Of a stretch of DNA of 64,000 bases, positions 23,486 to 34,960 are shown piece after piece. The DNA is from Aporrectodea caliginosa (Eukaryota > Annelida > Clitellata > Crassiclitellata > Lumbricidae): assembly GCA_020284085.1 (NCBI GenBank), contig JACEVL010000520.1, positions 353,501 through 417,500 on the forward strand, given 5' to 3'. Positions within the stretch are counted from its first letter, which is position 1. Each line of letters opens with the position of its first letter. The translations under genes were made by a program, and so were the position numbers. The notes under the pieces are model-generated. The model did not search any database. It was not told the origin of the DNA and saw nothing but the letters and a program-made list of their open reading frames with translations.

Positions 23486-24354
23486 GATATAGAAATCCCC
23501 AACGAATATAACTCTGTGCGACCGAGTTTCGAAATTCCCACGGAAACCATGAGCGACTTGCTGAATGTTGTCCTGGTACGCAACAGACGGTCTGATGAAA
23601 TCTGTTTCTTTGACACTGAACGAGGCACATAAAGACGATCGTTTTGAGTGTTTGACGGCGCAGCAACTGTAAATAACTTTTCATCAGTGAAGAAAATGAA
23701 ACCGACATCCGATACTGAGAAACGCTGCAGCAATTGTCTAGCTCGTACCAAACGAGATTGACGATTAGTGGTGGTCAGTTCCTGAGCCCGTCGTCTTTTT
23801 AAGCATTTCAGTTCCAAATCGTTATGAATAATGCGTCTGACCGTCGTTTGTGTAAGATTAAGCTCTCTCGCGATTTGTCTGGTTGAAAGATGTGTTTTAG
23901 GCTTGTCTTCCTGGCTCTGAACCAATTCATTGACGGCGGCGATATTATCTTCAGTTCGCGACGATTTTGGCCGACCACTTCCCGCAGCGCGTTCAACTGA
24001 ACCGGTAGTTCTCAACTTTCGCAGAAAGTCATCTAATGTTTTTCTTTTCCAATTCTTGTTCGGAAACTCCTTAATTAATCGTCTAGAAGAATAATTTTTG
24101 CATTCCCGCAGATTTTTAATTAAAATTTTATCCTCAAAACTCAACATTTTAAAATTTTAACTCAAATTTTCAACCATCAACTTTATTTACATTATGCTGC
24201 GAAACGGATATGACGTCATCCGCGCAAGTAAATAAGTAAATCGTAGAGATTTAATTTTTCTTTCAAACGACACAAAAACTATAAAAAAATTTAAAATACC
24301 GACCGCGATATAGCTAAACATAAAGTGGCTCGGTTTTTTTTATGGCTCACAGTG
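23486..24354 (-). pseudogene. Mariner M1 fragment between units B and C
   Basis: The outer terminal repeat ends CACAGTG at 24354 with small changes (GGCTCGG for GGCCCGG and extra T). The transposase starts at 24147 and is open for about 215 residues, including both helix-turn-helix parts, the catalytic FFTDEKLFTVAAPSNTQND region and MVSVGISKLGRTEL. It then breaks into unit B sequence near 23486-23500, before the second catalytic aspartate. It is the longest uninterrupted copy of this N-terminal half in the window. Confidence 0.93.
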
Positions 24355-26078
24355 TATGTGTGTATGTGTATATGTATATATGCATGTATATATGGATTAT
24401 ATGCATGTATATATGCAGATATGTGTGTACATTTAACTATGCAAATATATGTACATATATCTATATGTCTATAATTATATGCATATACATATATATATAT
24501 GCATGCATATACATACATATATAAATGCATATATACTTGTGTACTGTGCGTTATCAGCCTTTTGGTATGCCAAACCACTCACATATATATATATGCAAGC
24601 AGCGCTGTATATCTTCTGATGCTCAGACAAAAAGAGGCGTGAGTGCGGATGCTTTGCAACAGCTGCAGCAGCTGCTGCGGCAGTAGTCAGCCTCCATCCG
24701 TCCGCATCAAGACGAACATCATCTGGGGCTGAGTGGCAAGAGTCGACACTTCTAATGAACGTGGTATAGTCAACTTCTTAGCAGAACAGACTTAGTAGCT
24801 CTTAGGTCAATGGCTGGATAGACGATGCAATCTCAGAAAAATTGACTGGATAGACCTATCGACAGGTTGGTGTGATCATCAAGTCATCAACTTCGTCGTT
24901 GTAGATGATATCATCTTCAACGTCGTCATCATCATCATCATAGTCACCATCATCATAATTTTTTGTCATCATGATCATTGCCATCAACATCATTGTCATT
25001 TCATCATCATCACCATCATCATCAACATCATTATCATCATCACCAGACCAGGACAGAGGGAGGGGGAGCAGGTGGGCCAGTTGGCACGTGCTTACGCTTT
25101 TGACGGCCTACTCTCCCAGCCAGAGAGTCACAGATAAATGCAGATAATTATATAGATAGGCCTATATATCATAAATGAAGAAATTCGAACTGTCACGAAT
25201 ATTCGTAATGCGCTACATGATCTGATGTTCTGACATTCCGAGCACAGAATATAAATAGCTCTGGTTCTCTTATTCTGCTCTGTAACTGGTAAATTATAAG
25301 TAGGCTACGCCATATTCATTTAGCGCTGTAATATAAAATACATGTAAGTTATATTATAATACAGAAATGATTCATCATAATTATGTAGTTAGTACTGATT
25401 GATAACAAAATACTTAATTAGCAGTTTGAAATTAATGGGGCCCACATTTCCCATATGGCCTGAATCTATTACCAGCTTTGTACTGGCCTGATCATCACCA
25501 TCAGCATCATCATTATCATAATTGTCATCGTCATCACATCATAAACGTCATTATTATCACAATCGTCATCATCATCCTAATTTTTTGTACCATCGTCATT
25601 GTCATCAACATCATCATTATTGTCATCAACATCATCATCATCGTCATCACCATTATCTTCATCATCATCGTTAATAATTAAAATCATCATAAATTATTAC
25701 GTTCACGAGTTCACAATTAAACAGAATGTGGTGTTACCATATCGTCACAATGAGGCCTTCTATTAGATTAACTTAATGTTGATTTGATATATCACAGATA
25801 AACGAACTAAGCTCGACTGCCACTCTCTCTTCGAAGCTCAAATTCACTTCCTTCCTTCAAAAATCGGCTCAAAACTCACTATTTCTCCATGGCTTTCAAG
25901 GATTTGGAAATCCAATTGAATCTTCATCTGGCGACTGATTATCCGCGCCTCAGATTCACATTTCGGTGTGACCTTGCGCGCGTTACAACTTTATTTAATA
26001 ATAATAATAATGTGGCTTTTGTGTGGTGCTGAGAAATTCCAATGGTTTATATTTGCATTAAATTACATGTCAACGTCG
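24355..26078 (+). repeat. Segmental duplication unit C
   Basis: Same start as unit B directly outside the mariner terminus. From 24547 on it is nearly identical to unit A. At its end it continues past CAACGTCG (26071-26078) into unrelated sequence with no mariner, so it shows the uninterrupted downstream sequence. Confidence 0.9.
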
Positions 26079-26899
26079 TATAATAGAGACTCGCACTTTT
26101 CTTTCCATCTTATGTTGACAAGCATAAGCTTAGAACTAATTCATCAATTCTGATTCTAAAATCAACACCGGATCGCATTTCATAGCTGGAATGTCTTTCT
26201 ACAGCGTAACCTTGGGCGAACTCCAAATTTCTAAAGCGCAACTCGAAAGCTAATCGCAGAGCACCAGCTTATTCACGGAAAAACCACTTAAAATAACGCA
26301 AAATTCCACATTTCTATAGTGCCTTTTAAAAGTCTTTCAGCAGATGGTTTTTCAGTAGACAGAGACATACAGACAAACAGACAGACAGACAGACAGAAAT
26401 ACTCAAAGGCATACAGCCAAATAGAGACAGGCGGGCATAGACATACAGACTTACAAGGTTGTATGGGAAGTTCGAGTCGATGAAACGAGTAAACGCGATT
26501 TGAGTCCTTTTGCATAATAGGAAAGATGAGGAGGGTAGGAGAGGGGAAGGTTGACGAAGACGTGGCGAATAGAAGGAAGGGGGAAGAGGAGAAGGAGATG
26601 GTGGACAAATATCAGGAAGAGGAGGAGGGAGATGAAAGGGGAGAAAGTGGAGCGGAAAGATCGGACGGACGAGAAATTGAAGGAGGAACTGAAGCGGAAG
26701 AAAAGAGCGGAAGATGAGACGTAAAGCGAGAAGTAGGAGAATGAGAAAGATGAGGAAGACATATTATGAAAGATGAGTCTATAGTGCTATCCCATTACGA
26801 ATGACCTTTGAGATCCAACGTCCTCCGACCAGGAAACCTGGCGTCGAGTTTTCAAAGCGTGTGGTAATGTTGACATCCGGTTCTCTGTCTGTAGTCTGT
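26079..26899. other. Noncoding stretch with polypurine tract
   Basis: CAGA/GACA-rich at 26355-26445 and a GGA/GAA polypurine tract at 26520-26760. No gene seen. Confidence 0.5.
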
Positions 26900-27156
26900 T
26901 GGCCCGAGGATATGAAAGTTTTAGCGATTTCTTTTTTTCATAGTCTAGGTATCTGACTGTGGGTGGCCAGTCCTTTCCCTCGCTGTCTGATCTTTCCACT
27001 GACAGTGAACTGTCAGTGTACTTCTATAGATGAGTTGGCTACGGGGTGCAATTGGAGCTGAAATCTGAAACTAATTTCTGCATTAGCTGGGAGTTGAATC
27101 CCGGTGATCTTTCGATTCACAGTCGAGCACGCTAATCACTAGACCATCGCTCTCTC
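26900..27156 (-). mobile_element. SINE-2 copy
   Basis: Minus-strand head GATGGTCTAGTGATTAGCGT, anticodon-loop position GTG (mutated from GTC), B box GGATTCAACTCCC, then the shared body with the CACTGACAGTGAACTGTCAG region. Confidence 0.82.
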
Positions 27157-27201
27157 CTTTCATGTATTATATATGTGCGTGTGTATTGTGTAATTATGTT
27201 A

Positions 27202-27929
27202 CAGGCAAGTTTTAAAATTAGGGATTTTGTAAAATGCCTGACATGCTAAGGCAATTTGTAAAATCGTAATTAAAACGTTCGACTGAGCTCTAACTTTGCG
27301 GATGACGTGGATATCCGTGTACCAAGAGTAACTCAGGCCACAATAGCTTTAGTTCAGTGATAACTAAAGCCATTTCAAGACTGAAGTTGTCAATCCGGAT
27401 TTTTACTTAATTTGCGCAACTTCAAAGCGACGTCATGTACTGCGGCACATCACAGAAATTTTATAAAAGGACATAGACAATCGCCGTTTCAAGGCTGAAG
27501 TCGTCGAGCCGGATTATTACTTAATTTACGCCACTTCAAAGATGAAGTTGTAAAGCCGGATTGTTAATTAATTATTGATGTATCAACAGCTTAAATTTAT
27601 TCTGCAACTTTAAAGTCTACTTAAGACTAATAGGTGCAAATTGTTTCAAAGGAATTATGTTCGTCATAATTTTTCCTTTCAGGCAATCTGTCATCTTTCA
27701 TTATCAGATTTAAGGGATTTTTACATAATCTCCCTCGGGTTGCTCGCACTGGGAGCGCTTCTGAAAGGCTTTTGCTGTGAGAAGCGCTTTATAAATAGCC
27801 AAATACAATACAATAATCCCTGTTTTTCAGGGTTTTTTAAGCCTACAGTGCTTTATTTAAATAGGAATTTTACAAAGTGCCTAAAAATTTCAGGCATTTT
27901 ACAAAATCCCTAATTTTGTAACTTGCCTG
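27202..27929. mobile_element. TIR element with about 40-bp inverted termini
   Basis: Left CAGGCAAGTT (27202) continues AAAATTAGGGATTTTGTAAA and is repeated inverted at 27885-27929 with two or three mismatches. Inside are degenerate direct repeats of about 60 bp (CTTAATTT(G/A)CGC(A/C)ACTTCAAAG, 27355-27620) and a retroposon tail (27735-27815). No coding capacity and no clear target duplication, so the superfamily is open. Confidence 0.75.
27735..27815 (+). mobile_element. Retroposon tail inside TIR element
   Basis: GGGAGCGCTTCTGAAAGGC, GAAGCGCTTTATAAATAGCC and a final (CAATA)n match SINE-type tails elsewhere. It sits inside the 27202-27929 element and so inserted later. Confidence 0.6.
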
Positions 27930-27984
27930 AAACATGTATAATATACATTCATGCGTATGTTATTTTTATCGTTGTTGTTTTTAT

Positions 27985-28160
27985 TATTGTTTGCCCCGAG
28001 GTACCTCAGAATTAAAAAATTATCCGGAGAATAAAAACCATTCTGGGACGGCTAGAACTCATCAAGATCCGGCAGAGCAAAGTGCTTTAGAAGGTCGTGG
28101 TTTCATTGTTTTTACACCCCCGAACTGGGTTTAATTCCTGACGTCGCAAACGTTATTAAT
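27985..28160 (+). repeat. (ATT)n-linked repeat family
   Basis: GTTTGCCCCGAGGTACCTCA followed by ATCCGGAGAATA resembles 41635-41720 (TTTGCCCGAGGTATCAATGA) and, inverted, 53532-53566. All three lie against (ATT)n or (AAT)n tracts, so the family probably ends in ATT repeats. Confidence 0.5.
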
Positions 28161-28966
28161 TTATTATTATTTATTTAATTCTGATGTCTAAATGCTTTGC
28201 ACAGCTGTTGTGCCATATGTCTTCAGAAACGTTGATCGGCTAAACACCTCTGAAAACAGTCCCAACACCCATCTTTTCCTTGGCCGAATTGCGTGTTTGC
28301 CAAGAACAGTCCAATAGCAAGCTCATAATTAACGCCGTCCATATAAACAAGCTGACCTCTCGAAACCCTTGTAACTTCTAACTTCTCAGTCTAAGCTTCT
28401 CAGCTATGTACTGTGTAACAGTTAGAGCAGTACAAAAACAACTTTAGGCCTACCTCTCGACGTCAACAGCCTTTGATGCCATATGAAGACTCGTTAAACC
28501 GTTGGATTTCTTCGTTTTCTTTCATCTTAGTGATAGCTGAGGAAACAAGAGGGTCTTCGGTCGGAAATCCTATTAGCGTAGTATTCAAAGCTCGACTTTC
28601 GAAAAGCCGACAACCTGTCCATTAGGTTCTGTTAGTGCTCTTGTTTGTATATCTCTGTCTGCCTGTATTCATCTGTATGTCTGTCTGCCTGGCTCTGTGT
28701 CGCTGTAAGTCTATGTTCACCTGCCTCTGCATGTCTCTGCATATCTCTATCGGACTGTATGACTCTGTCTCTATATCTCTATCATTCTGTCTGTATCTTC
28801 CATCCTGCCTCTGTCTGCCTGTCTGTGTCTACCTGTCTCTTTCTGCTTGTCTCTGCGTATATATTAGGGCATAGTGACCAGAACAGATTATATATGGCAT
28901 ATATTAATTTGTTGCTCCTATGCATATGATAGTGTCTGGTATAGATGTTATGTGTTTAGTGTGCTG
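28161..28966. other. Noncoding, CTGT-rich in part
   Basis: Pyrimidine-rich CTGTCTGCCTGT patches at 28640-28855. No gene seen. Confidence 0.4.
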
Positions 28967-29239
28967 CCTAACTTTGCCGCCATGGCTCTGAAGTTATTAC
29001 AATATACCACGCAATCCGACTATTGAGGTACCGAAATAACACCGTTGAAATTTGGTTATTTTATTAACTGAAGTAGTAAATATAGGAATATTGTAAGCTT
29101 GATTTTATAGAACAGGTTAATTTCTTTGACAATTCATTCTGACATTAATGAGATATAAGCAATACAATATTCGAATATAATATAATACATGGAATAATCC
29201 GTTAAGGAAAAAAAGTTTTAATCCTTAATTACGTTTACT

Positions 29240-30330
29240 TCACAAAAAGTTTACAAGCACACAATACGTTTCACTTACATTAAGATTTCCAATCACTTTT
29301 GGTGGTATATTTGGCCATGTTTTTGCGGGATTCGCGCTTTGCTCGAATGTAGCCTTCTCTACTTTCTTTGCCACAAACTGACCTTCCTGCATCCGTAACA
29401 ACTTGACATGACTCTCTACTGCTTGCGTGTGGCAAGGGTATTTTTCAAGATCTGACATACTGCCAGTTTTAATGGCTTCCTCACGGTCATTTTCCGTAAA
29501 CTTGCAAGTTATCGGAGGTTAACGTCTGTGAAAATCCAACCACTTTACTATCTCATAGTAGTCAATGGCTTCAAAACTGAGTTTCGGGATTGTGAATTTT
29601 CTAACATCGCCAGAACTGCTATGGTGACAACGATCAGCTTTCCTTTCTACTTTAATTCTTCTGGCTGCCAGATCTCGTATGTGTTTTCTCTCAACAATCA
29701 TCATATTCAGTAACACATTTTCTGGGTGACCAATGACCATAGAAGCCATTCTGTTGAATACATTTTATCAACGACCTCTCTCTCAATGGATGGTAAGAAC
29801 GTGATAAATGAATAGCTTTCAATAAATGAGTAGCACCATCATAACACTGGGGCTTCAGCTTTATTTCAATCCAAATAGGAGCATATACTTTGATAATGTA
29901 TTCTGCTGATGTAAAAAATAAACTTTAGGATGGTTGGGATGTCGATACGTAAAGGCGTAATAACCTAGCAGTAGTAAGCCAATGACTGTGGGCTATCTTT
30001 CCATTCTCTCTGCTACTTAAACTTTCTGAAATCGATCCACTTTCAGCAGCCAAACACAATGTCATTTCATAGAGGAATCTTTGATCTTTACTCAAACCCT
30101 GAAAACCTGTAATTTCTGGCAAATCTCCATGAATTCTTTGAAACTTACGACATCAAGCAACTGACAAGAGGGAAGAGCTTTCTCTAAACAATTTCGAGCT
30201 ATTCACACTGAGCTTTAATCTTTAATGCCTGTTTCTTTATTTTCTCCTTTCTTTTTCATCACATTCCTCATTTCTCGATGCAAATCTTCCAACTTGTGTT
30301 CCGTGGATATTAAGGTGATAGGGGGAATTC
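29240..30330 (-). pseudogene. Fragmented member of multicopy animal protein family, C-terminal half
   Basis: Minus-strand segments in changing frames read, in order: FKEFMEIC / DLPEITGFQGLSKDQRFLYE (30150-30060), SHWLTTARLLRLYVST (about 29970), YAPIWIEIKLKPQCYDGATH (about 29870), GHPENVLLNMMIVERKHIRD (29740-29680), KFTIPKLSFEAIDYYEIVKW (about 29580-29540) and KYPCHTQAVESHVKLL (about 29440-29400). I recognise this as a family found in many copies in insects, cnidarians and other animals, usually annotated as uncharacterised, with a conserved C-terminal CHTQAVE motif; its molecular function is unknown to me. At least three frameshifts make this copy dead. The N-terminal part of the same type of protein is at 44790-45274. 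Confidence 0.7.
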
Positions 30331-30460
30331 CATCAACGACATTTGCAGCAACTTCCTTCGCAATTTTGACGCCGGAGTTGTTTTTGAATTTTCTGATTTT
30401 CTAATCATGCAAAAATGCCTAACATTTGCAATTACAGGTAGCTGATTTTTTGGTACGGGG

Positions 30461-30903
30461 TAGAGCTGTACCGATTAAACGGCTATACGCGTAATCGGGC
30501 CGATTATTAGAACAATCGGTATATAATCGGGTATCGGCAGAAATAATCGGTTAATCGGTGCCGATGTCAAAATGTTATAATTAACTAATTTCACTTTAAT
30601 TATTGCATATTCCAAGTTTTTCATCGACTTTTATCTATCGTTTTACGTCCCTTATTATTTACGCATTAAAACATATCGTTAACAACTTCCCAACTTAATT
30701 TAAACGTCCACCCTTATAGTTGTGACGATAGATTGTGTTTCGGAACCGAACATTTTGACTAAGAAAATAATGAAATATTTGGTCTCATAAATTGGGCATG
30801 GCACTTAATAATCGGCTATACGCGGTATCGGTATCGGCAATTTAAAAATCGGCAATACGCGGTATCGGCATAATCGGCAAAAAGCGATATCGGTACAGCT
30901 CTA
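30461..30903. mobile_element. hAT-type nonautonomous element (443 bp)
   Basis: Perfect 15-bp inverted termini TAGAGCTGTACCGAT, flanked by GTACGGGG (30453-30460) and ATACGGGG (30904-30911), an 8-bp target duplication with one mismatch. The interior near both ends is rich in CGGTATCGG/AATCGG motifs. No open frame. Confidence 0.9.
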
Positions 30904-31354
30904 ATACGGGGTAGGAATTTTCTTTCCAGTTTTTACGCCATTTTTAATAAGATATTTCCACAGTAGGGTACATGTCTTTTTTGCCATGGTTTTCAACTGC
31001 GAAAGTAGAAGAAACTTTGGTTGCTCGGCGGCAAAGTTAGATGCCATAAATTTGATGCAATCTTTCTTTAATACTTATGTTTAGGGACAGGAGCAACCTT
31101 TCTGATTGTGCCAAAGTTCATTTTTAACAAAAACTTATTTCTTGCTATGCCCTGGTATATATGCCTCTCGGTTTTTTTCTGCCTGTCTTTCTCTGTCCGT
31201 TTCTGTCTAGCTGTCTTTATTTTGATTTGTCTGTCCTTGTCTGTCTGTATCTATCTCTCTGTCCGGTTGTCTGTCTGTTTCAGTGTGTTCCTTTTTCCGT
31301 TGCTTCGTATCTCTAGCCAATGTTTGCCGTCGTATTATTCTTCGGTCAAGGTGT

Positions 31355-31512
31355 AGTGGTTGTATGTTTCTCTTAGTCTGCTCTTAAGACCACTCTGTGG
31401 TTGTATGTCTCTCTTAGTCTGCTCTGAAGACTCTGTGGTTGTATGTCTCTCTTAGTCTGCTCTTAAGACTCTGTGGTTGTAGGTCTCTCTTAGTCTGCTC
31501 TTAAGACCACTA
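31355..31512. repeat. Tandem repeat, about 40-bp unit, four copies
   Basis: GTGGTTGTATGT(T/C)TCTCTTAG followed by TCTGCTCTTAAGAC(CAC) occurs four times in a row with small changes. Confidence 0.9.
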
Positions 31513-32770
31513 TCTCTAAATTTACTCTCATTCCAATTATGTTCCTCCATTATTAATCCATCTTTTTATCAGCTTCAGTTGTTTGTACACGCTTCAGCTT
31601 TTGTCTCTGTACATCTGCTAGTCCATCCTTCTAAGCCCGATTCTGTACCGCTGTCTGTCTCTCTGTCTCTTATTTTACTTTCTCTCTCGTCATGACTTTG
31701 TCTAGATTCCTTCCACTGCCTCTCCACATGCCTTTTACGGTGCAAATTATTTGCCTCTGGCTCACTCGATCCTTCCAACAACCTGTCTCTAATCCTCTTT
31801 GCACAAATCTTTGTCCGTTTTTTTTTATCAGTTCTTCAGCAAACAGATTTATCTTTTCCTTTTATTTACTGCGCCTCATCATTGCTGCTGATTTCCATGT
31901 ATTGGTACGTGTGTAGGATTAACAGCTCCTCGCTGCGTCTGGGTGCATGAATCCTCGCATGAATCTCTTCCCTCTGGGCTTTCTTCACCAAAGTTCTGCT
32001 CTCTTTTTGTGCACATAACGTGTTTTCAGAGCTGCCTGAAATAACGCCTAGTGCAGGCATGTCACGATAAGTATCCCCCATACATGAGTTACTGTATCCC
32101 CCTTATCGAAATGGAGTATTCGGTTTAGTTTGCATTTTTGGCGGTTTTTAAGTGTATTCAGTCGTACTGTTTGGATTTATTGTACACATAAAATATTTAA
32201 GTCGCGTATCTTAAGTTTGTTTCGACCTGAAATTAATTTACTTCGTTTTTGGTGATTTTGATTGGATTTTCGTCTTGGCTATCGTGTTGCGTATGACGAT
32301 GGGGATAGAATGGTTTATCCTCCCGGATACTCTAAACGTTTTATTCCATCCGGGGATACACCATTCTATCCGGGGAACATGCTTTAGGGGATAGAATATC
32401 TCGGGACAGGCACGTAACATATGTCGCTAAATATGCACATAATATATATATATATATATATATATATGTGACATATTTTGTCGTTTTCTGTATAGCGTCT
32501 CTGATTCCCTCTGTGCTCTGGGCCGAACTATGGCCCTGCAATTAGGCACGCACACCAATCTTGCTTAGCATCGACCATCAGCCGATACATTATCACGGTG
32601 GCGCTATAAAAATGCTCGTCTTTTATTAGGCTTTTAGACGAAATGACAAGACTTAGTGGTAATGACGTCTACACAGTGGCTGAGTCAGATTTCCTTTTCT
32701 GTGGCTTCTACTGGACACGCGTGTGGTGTCAAAACTAGAATAATTGCGTTCTGATGCCCAAAAAGGTGTA
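31513..32770. other. Noncoding stretch with short (TA)n
   Basis: CT-rich DNA at 31600-31700, an inverted pair (GGATAGAATGGTTTATCCTC at 32302 and its partner near 32345-32375) and (TA)n at 32440-32466. No gene seen. Confidence 0.4.
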
Positions 32771-32778
32771 AAAATTGA

Positions 32779-33337
32779 CAGTGAAGGGCAAAAGTTAACT
32801 TAACAGTTGAAAACTTTTAGTTACACTAAAACATTTTAGTTAAGGATATAGTTTAACTAGAAAAATGGTTTAGTTCAAAACCATAGTATAACTAATATTT
32901 TTTAGTTAGGCCTATTAGCTAAAAAGTTTAACTAACAAAATCAGGAACTACGCAACTATCTTCCGCAATGATTGTCATGAGTAACTGGTTTTATTACTCA
33001 AGTCAAGTGAACTGCATTGTACGATGCATCATCGTTTGCATTAGCAACTTTCTTCGTGATTTTCTGGTAGAACTGTACTAGGACTATTAGTCTAGAGCAC
33101 ATTACATAGTTTGAAAGTGAAATTGTCATTGACGCTGTGCATTATAACAGTTCACTTAACCTTTGCTATTGTGAAAATGTTTGAAAAGTTTGTTAAAAGT
33201 TGGAAAAAGTTTAACTAACTAGTTTTAGTTCAGTTAACTTATTTACAAAATCAGTTGCCTACTTTAGTTAAACTATTTTATCCTAGTTGCAAAATAGTTA
33301 AAGTTTAACTAAAAAAATTGTTTAGTGCCCATCATTG
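32779..33337. mobile_element. Probable hAT-type element, AT-rich (559 bp)
   Basis: Termini CAGTGAAGGGCAAAAGTTAA and the inverse of CAATGATGGGCACTAAAC are imperfect inverted repeats. Flanks AAAATTGA (32771-32778) and CAAACTGA (33338-33345) match at six of eight positions, a decayed 8-bp duplication. The interior is packed with TTTAGTTA/TAACTAAA motifs at both ends. One TAGGCCTA lies inside. Confidence 0.65.
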
Positions 33338-33492
33338 CAAACTGAACACTATTTCAACAATGAAGCGGTTTCAATGTACAAATGTATGTATCTGAATACT
33401 GACTTTATAGAATATAGAGCCTTTTAAGTACCTCACAAAAGCGCTTAAATAGAGCCTATATAGTTTCTGAAGCTTCATTGAGATTATTTCAC

Positions 33493-33725
33493 TTACGGTG
33501 GTCTAGTGGTTAGCGTGCTGGATTGTCAATCGATAGGCCGAGGTTCAAATCCCCGCCAGGGTTAAAAAGTTTTTCGAGATTTCTGCTCCACTTACGCATT
33601 TAACTAGTATAAGTAGGCCTGTAGTCCTGTACCGACTGTACACTGTCGGTGGGAAGATGAGACGGCAGGATGCTCGCACCTCATACTCATGGCTGCCCCC
33701 AGGGTTAGCTTAAAGGATGCTATAC
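33493..33725 (+). mobile_element. SINE-2, well-preserved copy
   Basis: GGTGGTCTAGTGGTTAGCGT (A box), TTGTCAA loop with GTC at the anticodon place, and GAGGTTCAAATCCCCGCCAG (B box) make a tRNA-Asp-like head. The body contains GACTGTACACTGTCGGTGGG and the end is ATGGCTGCCCCC...TTAGCTTAAAG. Confidence 0.9.
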
Positions 33726-34035
33726 TTTTCTTTAATTAATAGTTATGTTCTGACGCTAAGCAACTTGTGCACCTTGGCCACAGTATTAGCATGGAACCGT
33801 TTTAATGAAGAACCTATTATCCGATGCCTCGTTGCAAACACTGATGTAATTTTATTTAGTATAGCTTGTATACCGCGTAGGTGTCTAATGCACAAGGCAT
33901 GATCGGATGACGCACTAAAACCAATCAGTACTTAGGTCCCTATTCAGAAGAATAATATGTAGTGCAAAAGGGTTTTTGTGATTTTACATGGTCGACCTAA
34001 AACCAAGGCATAGGATTTGTGTCTGCGTACATGAT

Positions 34036-34194
34036 CATAGGCGTAGCTACATGGAGGCACGAGGAGGCAGTTGCCTCCTCTTGCTTTTTTATATACTAGA
34101 ACTTCTATTGACCAATGGCCCCCCCAATAACCAGAATTTTGCCAATGGTCTGTAAAGTTGCCTCCTCTTGAATTTTAGTCTGGCTACGCTCCTG
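34036..34194. mobile_element. hAT-type nonautonomous element (159 bp)
   Basis: Inverted termini CATAGGCGTAGCTA and CAGGAGCGTAGCCA, with a second inverted block (GAGGAGGCA / TGCCTCCTC) inside. Flanked by a perfect 8-bp duplication TACATGAT at 34028-34035 and 34195-34202. Confidence 0.92.
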
Positions 34195-34477
34195 TACATG
34201 ATGTTACTAAGACAAGGTGTGATGCTGCTTGGATATTGTTCAACGTTTATCAGCGTTGTGATAAAGCAGGTACCTAGCCACCTGTAGTCAATTATTCCAG
34301 TCTCGTGTTAATGGTTCGTGTACCTGGAGACGTCGACAGGATGTGGCTGCAGTGGCGCCAAGATGTGGAAGAGCTGGAGAAACGGACACTGGAATGTTAT
34401 CTGGAGCAGGAGATTGTTTTTCCAGGAGGATGAATTAGGAGCAGAGCAGTAAGCAAACTTTGAGGGGCACTACATCC

Positions 34478-34727
34478 ATGGTTATGAAGCGTTGAAGGCG
34501 TCATTTTCTCTGCCTCGGTGTATGAGAGTGGGTTGTCAGTCAAGTCCTCGCCTTCTGATCTTCTCATTGACAGACTGCAGTCGATGCACTCATTTTATAG
34601 TTGAGCTCGCTATGGAGCGCCAAAGGAACCGAAATTTAATTCTGATATTTGATTTGGTCCTATTTTAGATTTGAAGTCTCCGATCTCTTGGTTGGCAGCC
34701 CAGCACGCAACAACTAAATGGCACGTG
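34478..34727 (-). mobile_element. SINE-2, diverged copy
   Basis: The plus strand starts CATGGTTATGAAGCGTTGAA and contains GCCTCGGTGTATGAGAGTGG, the inverse of the SINE-2 3' half; the head region (to about 34727) is strongly decayed. Confidence 0.7.
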
Positions 34728-34892
34728 CTGATCCCTCTCTTCCTGACTTCTTCATAATTATTACAGTAGCCTATGCTCCTCACGAGCCCTTAGTATACTG
34801 GCGTTAGAAGTACACTGCGAATCAGTATAAATTTATATAGCGACACTTCAAGTCTCTTCTCAGAGGAGGACTATAGCGTGAGAGAGTCAGTC

Positions 34893-34960
34893 GTGGGTAT
34901 GAAGAGTTGGCGACTTCATTTTCCTAGTTTGTCTTAGCCTCGACATGGTCAGTGCACTTA
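34893..34960 (-). mobile_element. SINE-2 3' fragment
   Basis: CGTGGGTATGAAGAGTTGGC and TCTTAGCCTCGACATGG match the 3' end of SINE-2 only; the rest is missing. Confidence 0.65.

Larger units (their letters stand above)
28967..31040 (-). mobile_element. Candidate DNA transposon carrying protein-family pseudogene
   Basis: A 14-bp inverted pair, CTAACTTTGCCGCC at 28968-28981 and GGCGGCAAAGTTAG at 31027-31040, brackets the pseudogene at 29240-30330 and the small hAT element at 30461-30903. No target duplication was found, so the pair may be accidental; the boundary call is weak. Confidence 0.35.

Noticed and set aside
33493..33560. tRNA-Asp gene
   Set aside because: The acceptor and anticodon stems do not pair well, and the head continues into a body shared with seven other loci; it is a SINE.
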